DNA of 64,000 nt, taken from contig NW_006917096.1 of assembly GCF_000516985.1 (NCBI RefSeq), positions 3,333,606-3,397,605 on the forward strand. The letters are read 5' to 3'. The notes under the pieces were generated by a model, which saw only the letters and a list, made by a program, of their open reading frames with translations, was not told the origin of the DNA and searched no databases. Shown piece by piece: positions 12,731 through 23,357 of this stretch; position 1 is the stretch's first letter, and the number at the start of each line of letters is the position of its first letter. Both the position numbers and the translations under genes were made by a program. This DNA is from Pestalotiopsis fici W106-1. Its lineage: Eukaryota; Ascomycota; Sordariomycetes; Amphisphaeriales; Sporocadaceae.

Positions 12731-12845
12731 GGCTATGACAATAGACATACCCAGTGAACAAGTATTACTGTTTGTGTGAATATTGTGCATCATTGTGCTT
12801 TGGTAAATCAGCAAACGGCAAGCTTGTTATAGATCTGACTCTAAA

Positions 12846-14921
12846 CTACACGGCCTTCTCCCCCAGCACCTCTTCTGTAGGTCTCTCGCCCCTGAGATAG
12901 ACTGCCCTCTGCATTGTCTTTAGCTTCATGTCTGTATTGACGGTCAGGAATGTTGCGGCTGTAGCTACTGCTCCGAATGCAATTGCGATCAAGTAGACTA
13001 GGGAGAATGCATCGACATAGGCCAACTTTGTGGCTAGAGCAGCAGCCGCTTGTAATGCCGGTGTGGAGCCTTGTACAGCCTTGTATGCAGCCGCCGTGTT
13101 CGTGCTCGCGGCCTTGACTAACGCCTGGAGCAAAGAATCCGAGTATGTAGCTCCTGAATCGCTGATGGCGTCGATCATTTTGCCTGGTATAACCTCCGAG
13201 AACTTGCTCGACAATATGGCAGAGTAGATTGCCGTCGCAATGGCACCACCAAGAAGGCGAAACGTACCAGCCAACCCGACGGCGATACCAATGTCATTCT
13301 GATCGTCGAGGGTAAGCGACAGCATGGTAAAGGATACCAGCTGGGGTGGTGTGACCATGGCAGCGCCAAGAACGATGGTCACAATGGCCTGAGCCTTGTC
13401 TTCTACCCCGACCGAGGCCAGCGAACCGATCAAGGCCGTTTGTGCGACCATGAAAAACACGAGTTGCCACTTCTCTCGGTGAACACGTGGACTGATGAAT
13501 GCGACTATGAAGCCACCGACTGGATCCTAATTCAGCGAATCAAAAAGAAAATTCACGAGACAGATTAGACTCACGGAATGTGCCACAAGAAAAGATCATG
13601 GCATAAACTCCCTGCAGGATTGGAGTGTCGGAGCTCACAAAGAATAGTTGCGATTCTCGTGGCCATAGGACGTTCATAGAGTAGTACAGCATACCTCCAA
13701 CAAAGCAGACGACCATGATCATATCGAACCTGTGGAAATAGTTTAGTGACGAGTATGAGAGGATCAGTCCACGCAACATACTCTCTGACTTTCTTGAACA
13801 TCTTTGGTGGCAGCAATGGATACTTGAGGTTTGCATATGCTTCCCAGAAACTCAAGATTACTGCACACACCACCCCGATCGCGATTGGTGTAATGACAGC
13901 CGCACTCGTCCAAGCATACGCTCGCCCTCCCCAATTAACTCCTGAATTTTTAGGTTAGCCGATGGTCTAAAGCCTGTATATCGACCCACTGACCGAGAAG
14001 GAACAGCACATTGGCTACCACGAAAAGCAGCAGTCCTACGTAATCGAGTTCCATGAGGAGCTGTAATCTGGTCTTGCCTTCTCGCCCATGCTTGTTGTCA
14101 AAAGTGGGCGGATGGTAAAAAATAACAAGCATCAAGAAACCAACTGTTTACGATCAGTAACAAATCCAGAAGGGGCGAGGTAAGAAAAGTCTTACAAAGG
14201 TGCCAAGAAAACATGTACCAATAGGCGCCTCTCCACCCGATTCCTTGATATGCAATGAATGCATAAGAGATGACTGGGCTCGAGAACGCCAATGCCAGAG
14301 ATATATCCAGAGACCCTATGCAAAATCAACAGCCGTCATTGGGATACAAACGGGGTAGATTTACACACCTACACCAACGATTCTGTGCTTATTTGGCAAC
14401 ATCTCTTGAATAATGGCATAGCACATCTCCTGAAAGCCCGACCCAATCCCAAACAGCACACCGCTGGCAATCATCATGTTGATGTTCTTGGCATTGGCAC
14501 CAACCAGACAGCCAATAATGGAGATGGTGGCACCAAACATCATGAAGTATCTGCGACCGAATATGTCCGATAGTCGACCGCCGACCGAAACAATGACTGC
14601 AGCCCCGAGTGTCCACGATACAGTGATCCACGTATAGTTTGGATCGGGACCGAGATCGGCATTGATGTAGCTCAGGGTAGTCGAGGGGATCAAGAGTGTC
14701 ATGATGTAGGCGTTGATCTGCGTCGCAATGGCGATACAGGCCAGTATGGTCTGTCGCGTCAACTTGTGCTCGGCATCGCCGAGTTCGGGAGGAGAAGTGG
14801 TCGAGTCTGCGTGCTCAACATGTTGAGGGAAATCTGCTGTCTCCAGCACTTTTCTGTCGAAATCAAGGGGCACTTCGTTGACGGGAATGACCGGCACGGC
14901 TGGTATAGGTTGAGTAATCAT
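12846..14921 (-). CDS. MFS drug/H+ antiporter, TRI12 (fungal efflux pump) family
   Basis: Plasma-membrane efflux transporter expected to have 14 membrane helices. Six exons: 14375-14921, 14196-14315, 13994-14143, 13782-13941, 13575-13729 and 12846-13519. They join in frame to 601 aa. Starts at ATG 14921. The motif WTLGAAVIVSVGGRLSDIFGRRYF (first part about residues 100-115) with G-R-L-S-D-I-F-G-R-R is the MFS signature, and the following helix GVLFGIGSGFQEM is typical of TRI12-type pumps. YQGIGWRGAYWYM and FYHPPTF are also characteristic. The last acceptor (13520/13521) is the least certain; an AG eight bases earlier would break the frame. No biosynthetic gene adjoins it, so the exported compound is unknown. 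The family name comes from trichothecene pumps but members export many compounds. Confidence 0.88.
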
Positions 14922-16224
14922 ATTGGACGCGGAGTATCCTCGCCGTACACAAAAGGGATACTGGTATGAGTGACTCGATACAAGCGAAATAAAGAAGAGT
15001 CTCTCCAGTCGATATACTTAAACCCAGAGAGGGGATCAGATATTATAGCTTCAGCGGAGGAGGGCCGGGTGTCATCTTATGCGATTCGTATCCCATAACC
15101 TTATCTGACACTATGCATCTCTCGCAAAAGATATTGACGACCATATCTGGGGTACCACAGGCAGAAATCAATATCACCCCAATTAATCCATCATTGGCTT
15201 GGTTGTAGTCCACTTCCCCGCATAACCCCGGATCTTGGCTTACAGTATACTTTCCAGCTGATATGAGTTGAAAACGGTATCCACTGCGGAAAACATCTCC
15301 TATTGCTAAGAGCACAAGGGGCACCATCCATATGTTTTTAGGGAGCGAGACCAACTTCGACTTGAACAAAAGTCCTGTTCAATACAGATTGTCGTAAATT
15401 TATGATGAATTATGGGTGAATTCTAGCTTTGAACAAGGTAGTCCCATCTCGTAAAGCCGACAATTGTAGAAAAGTTTGGAGCCCGGGGTGTTCATTTAGG
15501 AGCCTGCGACTAGCCGCGAAATGTTTTCCGAGTATTGGGTAGCACAAAGATCGCTGCTAATCTCGCATCAGTACCACTCCTTCGGCATCCAATCGCCTTC
15601 ATTCCTTGATTCTTTAAGTAATCACTGATTGATGTAATTCTGCAAATGCCCGCCAAAGTACCAATCCTGTCGCAAAGGGTTGCGATGGTCATATAGACTC
15701 AAGAGTGGTATATTCAGCAATTCTGAAGTATCCACCTATTGAAAAATTTTCATCAGGAATGCGAGTGAGGCTGGTTGGTAAGTTGTTCCAGAATGAATAA
15801 TTTCCATAAAGACAACAGTAGGCCAAAGCAACGAAGTGGATGTTTTGAATTCATGTGTATTGGGTATCTGGACTTGTCTATACTTGGTACGAGGCACAAT
15901 CTTAGTTGTACTTGCATATAATTGCACACGGGCAATCGACTTTTGTACCATCTTCGGGGTAGCGTGTAAAGTTGTTGTCATGAAACTGAAGACTGGCTAA
16001 TCTCACTCCTGAATGGTGTGGTAGCACGCAGCTTTCCATGTCGAAATTCTTCCATATAGCCGGAGCTGGTGTCTTGTTTTATCGGTGTAGGGCCGCGCTT
16101 GTGATGTAGATTTGCGGTAACATCCTTTGGCTGCATGCACGGATTCGAGTCACTGGTCGGAAGTCGTTCCGAAGTAGCTTCACACAGACACCGCGTGTCT
16201 ATGCTGGGACTGTGCCGCATCATC
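14922..16224. other. Intergenic region with one weak ORF
   Basis: About 1.3 kb between the MFS gene start and alb1. It contains a minus-strand open frame at 15043-15369 (listed separately) and otherwise nothing I can support. Confidence 0.4.
15043..15369 (-). CDS. Uncertain small ORF, possible membrane-protein fragment
   Basis: About 100 codons open on the minus strand with one hydrophobic segment (MVPLVLLAIGDVF). The first in-frame ATG is within this segment. An AG acceptor-like site lies just upstream (TTGAACAG), so it could be a last exon, but I find no convincing first exon. I do not recognise the family. It may be a decayed gene or chance. Confidence 0.15.
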   Translation of the reverse strand: MFKSKLVSLPKNIWMVPLVLLAIGDVFRSGYRFQLISAGKYTVSQDPGLCGEVDYNQANDGLIGVILISACGTPDMVVNIFCERCIVSDKVMGYESHKMTPGPPPLKL

Positions 16225-16628
16225 TCATGAGATCTCCTCGTCCATCTCTGTATCGACACCAGCTTCCTTGGCAGGCTTTTCCTCGGCGGCATCTGTACAC
16301 ATCAGGCAATCAGCAACAGAGTTCTTCGTTGCGCGGCAGATACAAAAGACAAATCCTCACCCTTCATCTCGACCTCGCCGTCAGCCTCCATCTTGCGCTT
16401 GAGCGCATAGCCAAGCTTGCGGTCGACCTTTCTCTGCTTCTTGGCGCTCAGCTTGGCGCGAGGACCGCTCGTGGGAAGAAGACCACCGCCGGCGCCGCGC
16501 TTCTGGTCGGCCTTGACGACCTTGTCCTTGCTCGTCTTGGCCGCCTTTTGCGACTGCTTTCTGGCGCTGGCGCGGCGGGCGGCGAGCCGGTTCTTGGACG
16601 GGCCGTTGGGGTTCTTGACGGAAGGCAT
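16225..16628 (-). CDS. ALB1: Ribosome biogenesis protein Alb1
   Basis: Small basic nuclear factor of 60S ribosomal subunit maturation; in yeast Alb1 works with Arx1 at the shuttling pre-60S particle. Two exons, 16361-16628 and 16225-16292, split by a 68-nt intron (G|GTGAGG ... TACAG), give 111 aa. The N-terminus MPSVKNPNGPSKNRLAARRA, the GLLPTSGPRA motif in the centre and the GYALKRKMEADGEVEM segment are the conserved Alb1 landmarks as I recall them. The tail is acidic (EEKPAKEAGVDTEMDEEIS). It is shorter than the yeast protein, as usual for filamentous fungi. It is transcribed in the same direction as the neighbouring DUF3445 gene, with 357 bases between them. Confidence 0.9.
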
Positions 16629-16985
16629 CGCTGGCAGAGACGTTGGGTGGCGACGACGTGTGACGGACTATCGTGGGAAACGTGGACGCAAGGTGAGGCA
16701 AGGTCAAAGAGTCCTGGGTTGTATCTCAGAATTTCTGCGTTCTGCGGATTGTTATCGATAAAAATTCTAGCGGGGCAATTGAATCTGTCCAGGGTCCAGA
16801 CGCTGATTGTGGGGCGCTGGGTTGTGGAGCTTTAGCTAATGTAGTAACTCGTACGTATAATCACTATACTGCCTACTTGGACATTATGGACAGTCGTTAC
16901 TAAAGTTGCATGTCGTGGAGAAAAAGAGAGGTTGCAAATGATCAAGATGACCTCAAGTCACTCAATTATATCGCACCAAGAACGT

Positions 16986-18575
16986 TCAGATATCACGTCT
17001 CAGATACGGCCGCGGCCTCATGGGACAATCTCCCCAGTCCTTCAAGTCCTGCCAGCCAGGAAAGAAAGGACTCTGCTGCAGCGTCCCCACCTCCCAGCCC
17101 TTTTCGACGATACCATCTTCTTCCTGCTTATAAGCCCATTCTTCGAGATGCTTCGAAGCAATATCGAGGACATGTTTCTCCATCTTGTAATCAATCAGCC
17201 GTCTGTCGCCCTGCGTGATGACCCGGTGGAGCAGCGCCGGCACGTAAGGTTCGGTGGCCAGCTCCGTCAGTGGCGTAAAGACGGCCTTGAAGTTGAAAAT
17301 GACGGCGCCCGACAATGGCAGACGTCGGAGCGTCTGCCAGTCGCATCGGAGCTGGAGGTCCTCTATTTTACAGGATGATGGGTCGTGCTCAAACTTGCTG
17401 CGTGGCATGTCTTCTGGACAGAAAAAGGCCTCCCAGTCTTCGATTCCCCAGGAGCCGCGTTGGATCGGCGCATCACAAGGCTGCTTGGTCATATATCTGT
17501 TTAACCAAGTTAGAAAACTGATTCCATCAGCAAGTACATGGTTATACTGACCTGTCGACAGAAAAGGCCATCTTTTCCCATAATGGCACATTATCGTGTA
17601 TCTTCCTCAAAAGCTTGTTTTTATGCGAGCCGACGTTCCAGCCAACAGAGCTACAGACAATCGCAGCTCTGAGGTAATAGTTGCCATCATTCTGATCGCG
17701 AAGCATGATGGCAAAGTCCTCGGGAACGTGACGGAAGAGCAACTCGAGAGGTTTCATCGAGTCGATGACGCTTGTCGTCTTTAGTAATTGATTACAAAAG
17801 ACTGTGTTGTTATCCACGAGCTGAAAGTAATGTGGGTAGCGGATCGTGAGAAATTGCAAGACCATTTCCATGAGCTCGCGAGTTGCAAGCTCAGAGCCCG
17901 GTGCTTCAAACATGACGCGCTCGCCGTGCTCTTTCCATAGTTCCATGCGTTGATTCATGCGTCGAAAGTAGTTTTGTTCCAGTTCAATCCAATAGTCTGG
18001 CTCATATTTCATAACAGCTAAGGATGACCGTCAGTTTGTTTTCTCAACTTCGGCTGCTCGACAGACGTACCCATAGTTTGGTGGTAGTTCCATCTAAAGG
18101 GACGGAAGGGTCTAAATTTGGCTTTGCTAATATCAAACGAGGGTGCCGGTTGGGGGTGCGGAACACCACTCAGAACAGAGTAATCTGGAAAGCGACCCAA
18201 AGCCTTCACCTCCTGCGTCAAGACGCTAGTGGAAGTGAAGAGATCCTTGTGATCCAATAATTGAACCTGGTTCGTTGGAATCTGGTTGGTTTTAAGGGTC
18301 TCGAGAGGAATCACCAAGTCGGTCGTACCGAGCTTTGATGCAGGCAAGAGCTGAGCTAGAGCTGCTCGCCTCGATGGCGGGAATACGTTTAGAGCATTGT
18401 TGCGATCAATCTTTTCATCTTTCCCATGGTGTGATACATTGAGTTGCCTTGACGAAGGCTTGTGAGCGAGTCGCAATGCCGCCAGCACCGTCGAGACTGC
18501 GAAGCCAAGGATGAGCAGCCCCAATACGGGCCCCGAAGCGATAGTTGGAGGCCAAATCTGAAGGATATCTGCCAT
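16986..18575 (-). CDS. DUF3445 / HRQ family protein with N-terminal membrane anchor
   Basis: Three exons, 18071-18575, 17552-18017 and 16986-17496, give 493 aa. Donors are GTACGT and GTCAGT. Residues about 14-36 form one hydrophobic segment (GPVLGLLILGFAVSTVLAAL), then comes a soluble domain. That domain contains KYEPDYWIELEQNY, a conserved VGWNVGSHKNKLL region, KMAFSVDR, RGSWGIEDWE and WQTLRRLPLSGAVIF, which is the RQTLRRLPRSGA-type signature of DUF3445. Some members of this family are related to the heme-dependent oxidative N-demethylase alpha subunit, so an oxidase role is possible but unproven here. Probably tethered to ER or another membrane. The C-terminal tail after FFPGWQ is not conserved as far as I can tell. 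Confidence 0.8.
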
Positions 18576-19291
18576 ATTGTAGTCTAGAACACAACACAAT
18601 GACTATGCCAGCAGTCACGATGCTACATGTTCTCGAATCATCGTGATGAGTACGATGGCGGCTTCATATATGCCAGCTTTATCAGATGACGCTGCCAACG
18701 GTCTCCCTATCAGCTGCACACCCCAGGATCTTACTTATGCGGCCCCTATCAGCAGCCAGTAGCATTGAGCTTAATTCCTGGCAGATACACCTAAAAGCAA
18801 CAACTGTGAGCACGGCCCAGAGAATAGTGACGGGTATGGTAAAGGGCTGTATTTACCTGTTTGGGGTATAGTTCCCTTCCCCATGGGGCGGGGTATGTGA
18901 TAACGTACGTATGCCTGGCAGCATCAGTGCCAATCAATCATGAGTGGCTGGAATGCAAGAGCCGTATAGATGGACTGCCAACATGCTTTGTTCTACACAG
19001 TTGTCTTATCATGGCCATGGACGAAAGCCCTGGAAGGACCACAGTTAATGCGTGGTTCAGCAGCAATGCTATTGCCTCGAGGCTCATATCACCTCGTTTC
19101 TCCTAACATGGTCGATCGCATTGTTGGGATCAATTGCAGTCGCTGTCATCGGATATACTCAACATTCCGCTAAGTTGAACCAAATTGAAGGGTATCGTCT
19201 TGAAATTCGCTTATAAAATGCTTTAAAACAGGGAACTCGTAAACTCGTGATAACACATGCTTCGTTCACTTTTCGGGAACGGACACCTAGC
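18576..19291. other. Intergenic region, nothing supported
   Basis: About 0.7 kb between the start of the DUF3445 gene and the stop of the copper transporter, both minus. It should hold the DUF3445 promoter; no gene or clear motif seen. Confidence 0.5.
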
Positions 19292-19959
19292 TCACCCGCA
19301 ACACACAGTAGGCTCCTCGATGCCAGCCACGCCGCCACTCGATTCATCGAGACCAACAACGACCTTGAGCACCATCCAATCGCAGACAAATTTTCCAATG
19401 CCGGCTCCAATGATGATGGAAATGATTATGTAGCCGTTAAAGTACATGGCGAGCAACATGACAATGTACGCAAGACCAAATGTAACGGCGTGAATAACGG
19501 AGCGGATGAGCTGCTGCAGCGGGGTGGCGCGAAAGGTGATGGTTCTAGGGCCCGGTTTGGCGGCCTCGACTTCCTCCTCATCCGGCGGCGGCGCGCAGCA
19601 CGAAACGGGTTCCGGCGCCTCCTTCTTGGCAGCGGCAGCGACCGACTGAGCGGCAACATGTCTCTGGAACTGCCGCAGGATGAGGGCGTCGTACTCCTTT
19701 CCGAGTCGGCGCAGGAACTCGAGCAGGACCACCATCAGAATCACGCCAATGCATGTTGCGGCAAACATGCCGTTGTTGGTAATGTGCCATGATGTGGAAA
19801 GGAAGCAGGCGTCAATTGTGTACCAGTTCCATAACATCTGAGCAGGTCGGTCAGCGAATGTGGCCAAAATAAGGGGCGTTCTGAGAGGAAAATCCCGAGT
19901 GCTCTCATACTTACAGAAATTTGGCAGTCAGAACTGCTCGAATCACTGCTCATATCCAT
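19292..19959 (-). CDS. Ctr-type high-affinity copper transporter
   Basis: Cu(I) uptake channel, a homotrimer in the plasma (or vacuolar) membrane. Two exons, 19915-19959 and 19292-19837, joined in phase 0, give 196 aa. The start ATG at 19959 gives MDMSSDSSSSDC. The segment ISMLWNWYTIDACFLS is a Ctr hallmark. Three membrane helices lie at about 38-58, 128-150 and 151-170. The second carries the M142-x3-M146 selectivity motif and the third GxxxG (G159-G163), both needed for channel packing in the family. A charged cytosolic loop with CC at 95-96 lies between TM1 and TM2, and the C-terminus ends in a CC pair, possibly for copper hand-off. It is divergent from the ferric/cupric reductase gene and shares its upstream region, which fits joint regulation by copper or iron. 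Confidence 0.92.
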
Positions 19960-21205
19960 TTTGGCTGGTAGTTTGCGCAAAGCTGAATAAATTGAGATTT
20001 CTTTGATGTTTGTTGCTGTTTTGACTGAATTCCACGTCGGAATTTCCTGGAGTCGTGGTTTTGGAATGTTCAGACTCAGTTGAACGTTGGGGGATTTGCG
20101 TCCAGTCTGTGAGCACCTTTGTTGTCGGGTTTTCCGGTATCAATAGCTGGATTTTGTGGTTTGTGCCGACTACCCAGAATTCACGCAATCGAGATGTTGC
20201 GAGTGCCAGAGAGCAGAATAGAGCAGAATTCCAACTCTTGGTAAAATGACTTATTGTCTTGGCCTGACGAGTCACTCAATAAATCAGACACCAAGGCCAA
20301 TTTCTTGCGGTGGGCGTTGTTCTCCTCTTATCAGGAGTCAAATTGACGTATCCAGGATCCCCTCCAAAGTGGAAACCACCCGATCGCGTAACCGGACGGC
20401 GGAGATGCTAGAATGGCGGGGGTCTTCTTGGGACTAACTTGGCACTTTTTCGTTAGAGGCAATCCAGCGGCACTTCAGCCTCATAACCTCGTAAGCAGGC
20501 AAGTCCACGGATGTCTTGTTCAGTTCTTTTCGTTTTGCGGAGGCAAAAATTAGACTTGTTTCGCACAATCCTGGTCCCCAACTTGGAAACATTTCCAGGG
20601 TTGAAGGGCCGTGAACTGCGTCTGATGCCCTTTTAGCGGCTTCGCAAGGTGACAGTGGACAGCGGTTATGGTGAATCTTGCTCGCCAAGCTTCTGCGGCT
20701 TCCCCTGGCCGGCCCCGTTTGAGGGTGATTGAGCACGTTTTCCAACTGGGTCCCGTCCCCGCCGACCCGCACGGCGAGGGCTTGGCGAGCAAGTTTCCAC
20801 TGCTTCTCGGAGCCTCTCACAGCATCTTCAGAACATCTCGCCTCGGCGCCGGCGCCCCAGAACACCTACCTTAATGTAATCTACGCTCCAGATGGCTGGA
20901 CACTGCAGGGTTCCGAGCTACGGGCTACGGGCTACGGATAGAGAGCCTCCACTGCCTCGTATGTCGTGCGTGGTAATCAATCGTAATGCCGCGTCTAGCA
21001 GTGGAGGAGCTCGTCGCTCTTATATCCAGCGATCGCCGTTTCTCTTCTTGCCCATGTTGGCCAGAGTCATGGAACCAGTCGGCCTTTTCTAGTCGCATCC
21101 CACATTCTCGGGTCTTGGTTGCTTCACCACACGTTTGTGAAAAGTCGTTTCAACCATTCCATCAGCCCGGCCTCCTCACCTACACTGCCAATCAGGCTGG
21201 TCCCG
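19960..21205. promoter_or_regulatory. Shared divergent promoter of copper transporter and metalloreductase
   Basis: About 1.25 kb between two divergent start codons. Two copies of TGAGCAC lie at 20110-20116 and 20730-20736. These match seven of eight bases of TGAGCACA, the reverse complement of TGTGCTCA, reported as the binding motif of the Mac1-like copper regulator in Aspergillus. The same 7-mer also occurs elsewhere in the window (near 18808 and inside the tyrosinase gene), so chance is possible. Open frames inside the region look non-coding. Confidence 0.4.
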
Positions 21206-23170
21206 ATGGCGACCTTTGAGGAGCGCGTTGTCGCTCGACACATTCAAGACTATTCCAATGCCTCAAGTCTTGAGCCACATTGGGGCTATGCGGACCGAGT
21301 TGTCCCGTGTACCAATGATGCTGGCTCGTGCGAGTACCTGGATGAAGTCTACGGAAGTCATGACCGGGGCATGCTCTACTCGGGCATCTTGTGGTGCACC
21401 CTCGGCGGCATCCTGTTTTCGTGGGCCATAGCTCGGAAGCTCTGGCCCACAACCCGGGCTGATGAGGTGGTCGACCTCGATAATGAGAAGGCGTTGACAC
21501 ACCCGGGCCGCATCTCACGGATACGGCGGACTATCGGTACCGGCGTAAGATCTTACTTATTACCCGACTCTGTACGGGCCGTCTTTGGCAGAACAACCCG
21601 ACTTCAAGTCGTCATTCTAGCCGCCTTGGCCAGCTACCTGTTGATCTGGAGCTTTGTGGGAATCAAGTACAAGACTTGGATGACTCCCGTCAAGAGCAGC
21701 CCCGGCCTATACAACCAGCGTTCCAGCTTGGGTCCTTTTGTGGACCGCATTGGTATCCTGGCCTATGCCCTCACACCACTTTCTATTTTGCTCGCGAGCA
21801 GAGAGTCGCTTCTATCCCTCCTGACAGGCGTTCCATACCAGAGCTTCAACTTTCTCCACAGGTGGCTCGGTTACATCATCGTCATACAGGGCGTCGTTCA
21901 TACTATTGGCTGGACCGTCATTGAGTGCAAATTCTATCAGCCGCAACCAACCACAGCGATAGAATGGATCACCCAGACCTACATGATCTGGGGCATCGTG
22001 GCCATGATCCTATTACTCTTGCTATTTGTGCTGAGTACACCATGGGCCATACGAGTGACTGGCTACGAGTTCTTCCGCAAGGCTCACTACGTCCTGGCCA
22101 TGCTATACATTGGAGCTTGCTGGGGCCACTGGGAGCAGCTCAAGTGCTTCCTGCTCCCCTCGCTCTTGCTATGGTTTGTCGATCGAGGTGCGCGATTGTT
22201 TCGAACCGCCATGATTCATTACCAGTTTCTGCCCAACGGCGCAATGGGTTTCAGGGCTGCCCAAGCAACTTTGACTCATTTCCCTGATGCGGAAAACGGT
22301 GACATTGTGCGCATGGACTTTGCACACAACCACGAAGCATGGAATATTGGTCAACACTTCTACCTCTGCTTTAGTGAAAGCAGCATCTGGCAGTCACACC
22401 CTTTTACACCTCTTAATCTACCTATCGTCAAGAATGGTGTTGTGAACCACTCATACATTCTCCGGGCCAAGAAAGGCGAGACCAAGAAGATTACAGATTT
22501 GACCTTGAAGAAGCTCTCGGAGAAGGGCCCAGCAACGACGCCTGTCATCTTGACTGGTCCATATGGCGAGTCCATTGCGGAAACATTGACTCCTGATGTC
22601 AATGTCCTCTGCATCGCCGGTGGCACAGGTATCACCTATGTTCTCCCTGTGTTACTTCGACTTATTCAGGAGCCGGCATCAAGAGATCGCAAGATTGAGC
22701 TCATCTGGGCCGTGAGGAGGAAAGAAGATATCAAGTGGGTTGAGCAAGAGCTGGAAATCATCCGGAAAGCCAGCAAATCACACCGAGTCAAAGTACACAT
22801 TTATGTGACACGAGAGCACAGCCCTTCGCCGTCACTTCACGATGGAAAGACTGGAAGTGCCAAGGGTGCCGTGAAAGAGATTGCTTCCGATTCCTCATCA
22901 GCGGCTTCATCGCGGAGCAACTCATCTTATGCTGTGCAGAGGATAGGGGACGAAAACGAGCACAACACCCACCCGAACCTCAAGGAGAAGGTCAGCGAGT
23001 TCGTAGATAATACGGTGCGCGGCCGAACCACGGTTTATGCAAGTGGTCCGGGAGGTATGATCAGCGACTTGAGGGCCATAGTAGCCAGTTGCAATTCAGC
23101 AGGCAAGGTCTGGAGGGGCAACGAGCGCTATGACGTGGAGCTGGTTTGCGATGATAGATTAGAGTGGTAA
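21206..23170 (+). CDS. Ferric/cupric reductase (FRE family, NOX-like flavocytochrome)
   Basis: Plasma-membrane reductase that moves electrons from NADPH through FAD and two hemes to extracellular Fe(III) or Cu(II), making ions available for uptake. Intronless, 654 aa from ATG 21206; the frame is open upstream but has no earlier ATG. An extracellular N-terminus and a first helix (about 50-70) precede the ferric-reductase core, with SFNFLHRWLGYIIVIQGVVHTIGW and FFRKAHYVLA supplying heme-ligand His residues. The FAD-binding HPFT motif is at 398-401, GPYG follows, and the NADPH-binding GGTGIT begins near 472. A Ser-rich insertion (about 560-600) precedes the C-terminal YASGPGGM. Divergent from the Ctr copper transporter, which suggests one reductive uptake unit. 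Confidence 0.9.
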   Translation: MATFEERVVARHIQDYSNASSLEPHWGYADRVVPCTNDAGSCEYLDEVYGSHDRGMLYSGILWCTLGGILFSWAIARKLWPTTRADEVVDLDNEKALTHPGRISRIRRTIGTGVRSYLLPDSVRAVFGRTTRLQVVILAALASYLLIWSFVGIKYKTWMTPVKSSPGLYNQRSSLGPFVDRIGILAYALTPLSILLASRESLLSLLTGVPYQSFNFLHRWLGYIIVIQGVVHTIGWTVIECKFYQPQPTTAIEWITQTYMIWGIVAMILLLLLFVLSTPWAIRVTGYEFFRKAHYVLAMLYIGACWGHWEQLKCFLLPSLLLWFVDRGARLFRTAMIHYQFLPNGAMGFRAAQATLTHFPDAENGDIVRMDFAHNHEAWNIGQHFYLCFSESSIWQSHPFTPLNLPIVKNGVVNHSYILRAKKGETKKITDLTLKKLSEKGPATTPVILTGPYGESIAETLTPDVNVLCIAGGTGITYVLPVLLRLIQEPASRDRKIELIWAVRRKEDIKWVEQELEIIRKASKSHRVKVHIYVTREHSPSPSLHDGKTGSAKGAVKEIASDSSSAASSRSNSSYAVQRIGDENEHNTHPNLKEKVSEFVDNTVRGRTTVYASGPGGMISDLRAIVASCNSAGKVWRGNERYDVELVCDDRLEW

Positions 23171-23357
23171 ACCACTGCCACGTAACGATTGAACGAAATG
23201 AATATACCCCGAGCATTGAGAGTGTTGCACATCACTATTTCTGTCCCTTTATCGCTGACAATATCATGATGCTTGATCGCAGGAGGTGAGCAGTTTCGAG
23301 CTATCTTTATGCACCAAATCAAGAAATCGTTGATCTAGTTTCAAATTTTGTTTTATC

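Noticed and set aside
12581..12814. Open frames running through the N block
   Set aside because: They exist only because N codons are not stops; no real sequence supports them.
20434..20865. 143-codon minus-strand frame in the shared Ctr/FRE promoter
   Set aside because: No ATG-supported conserved sequence, no domain, and a competing frame on the other strand.
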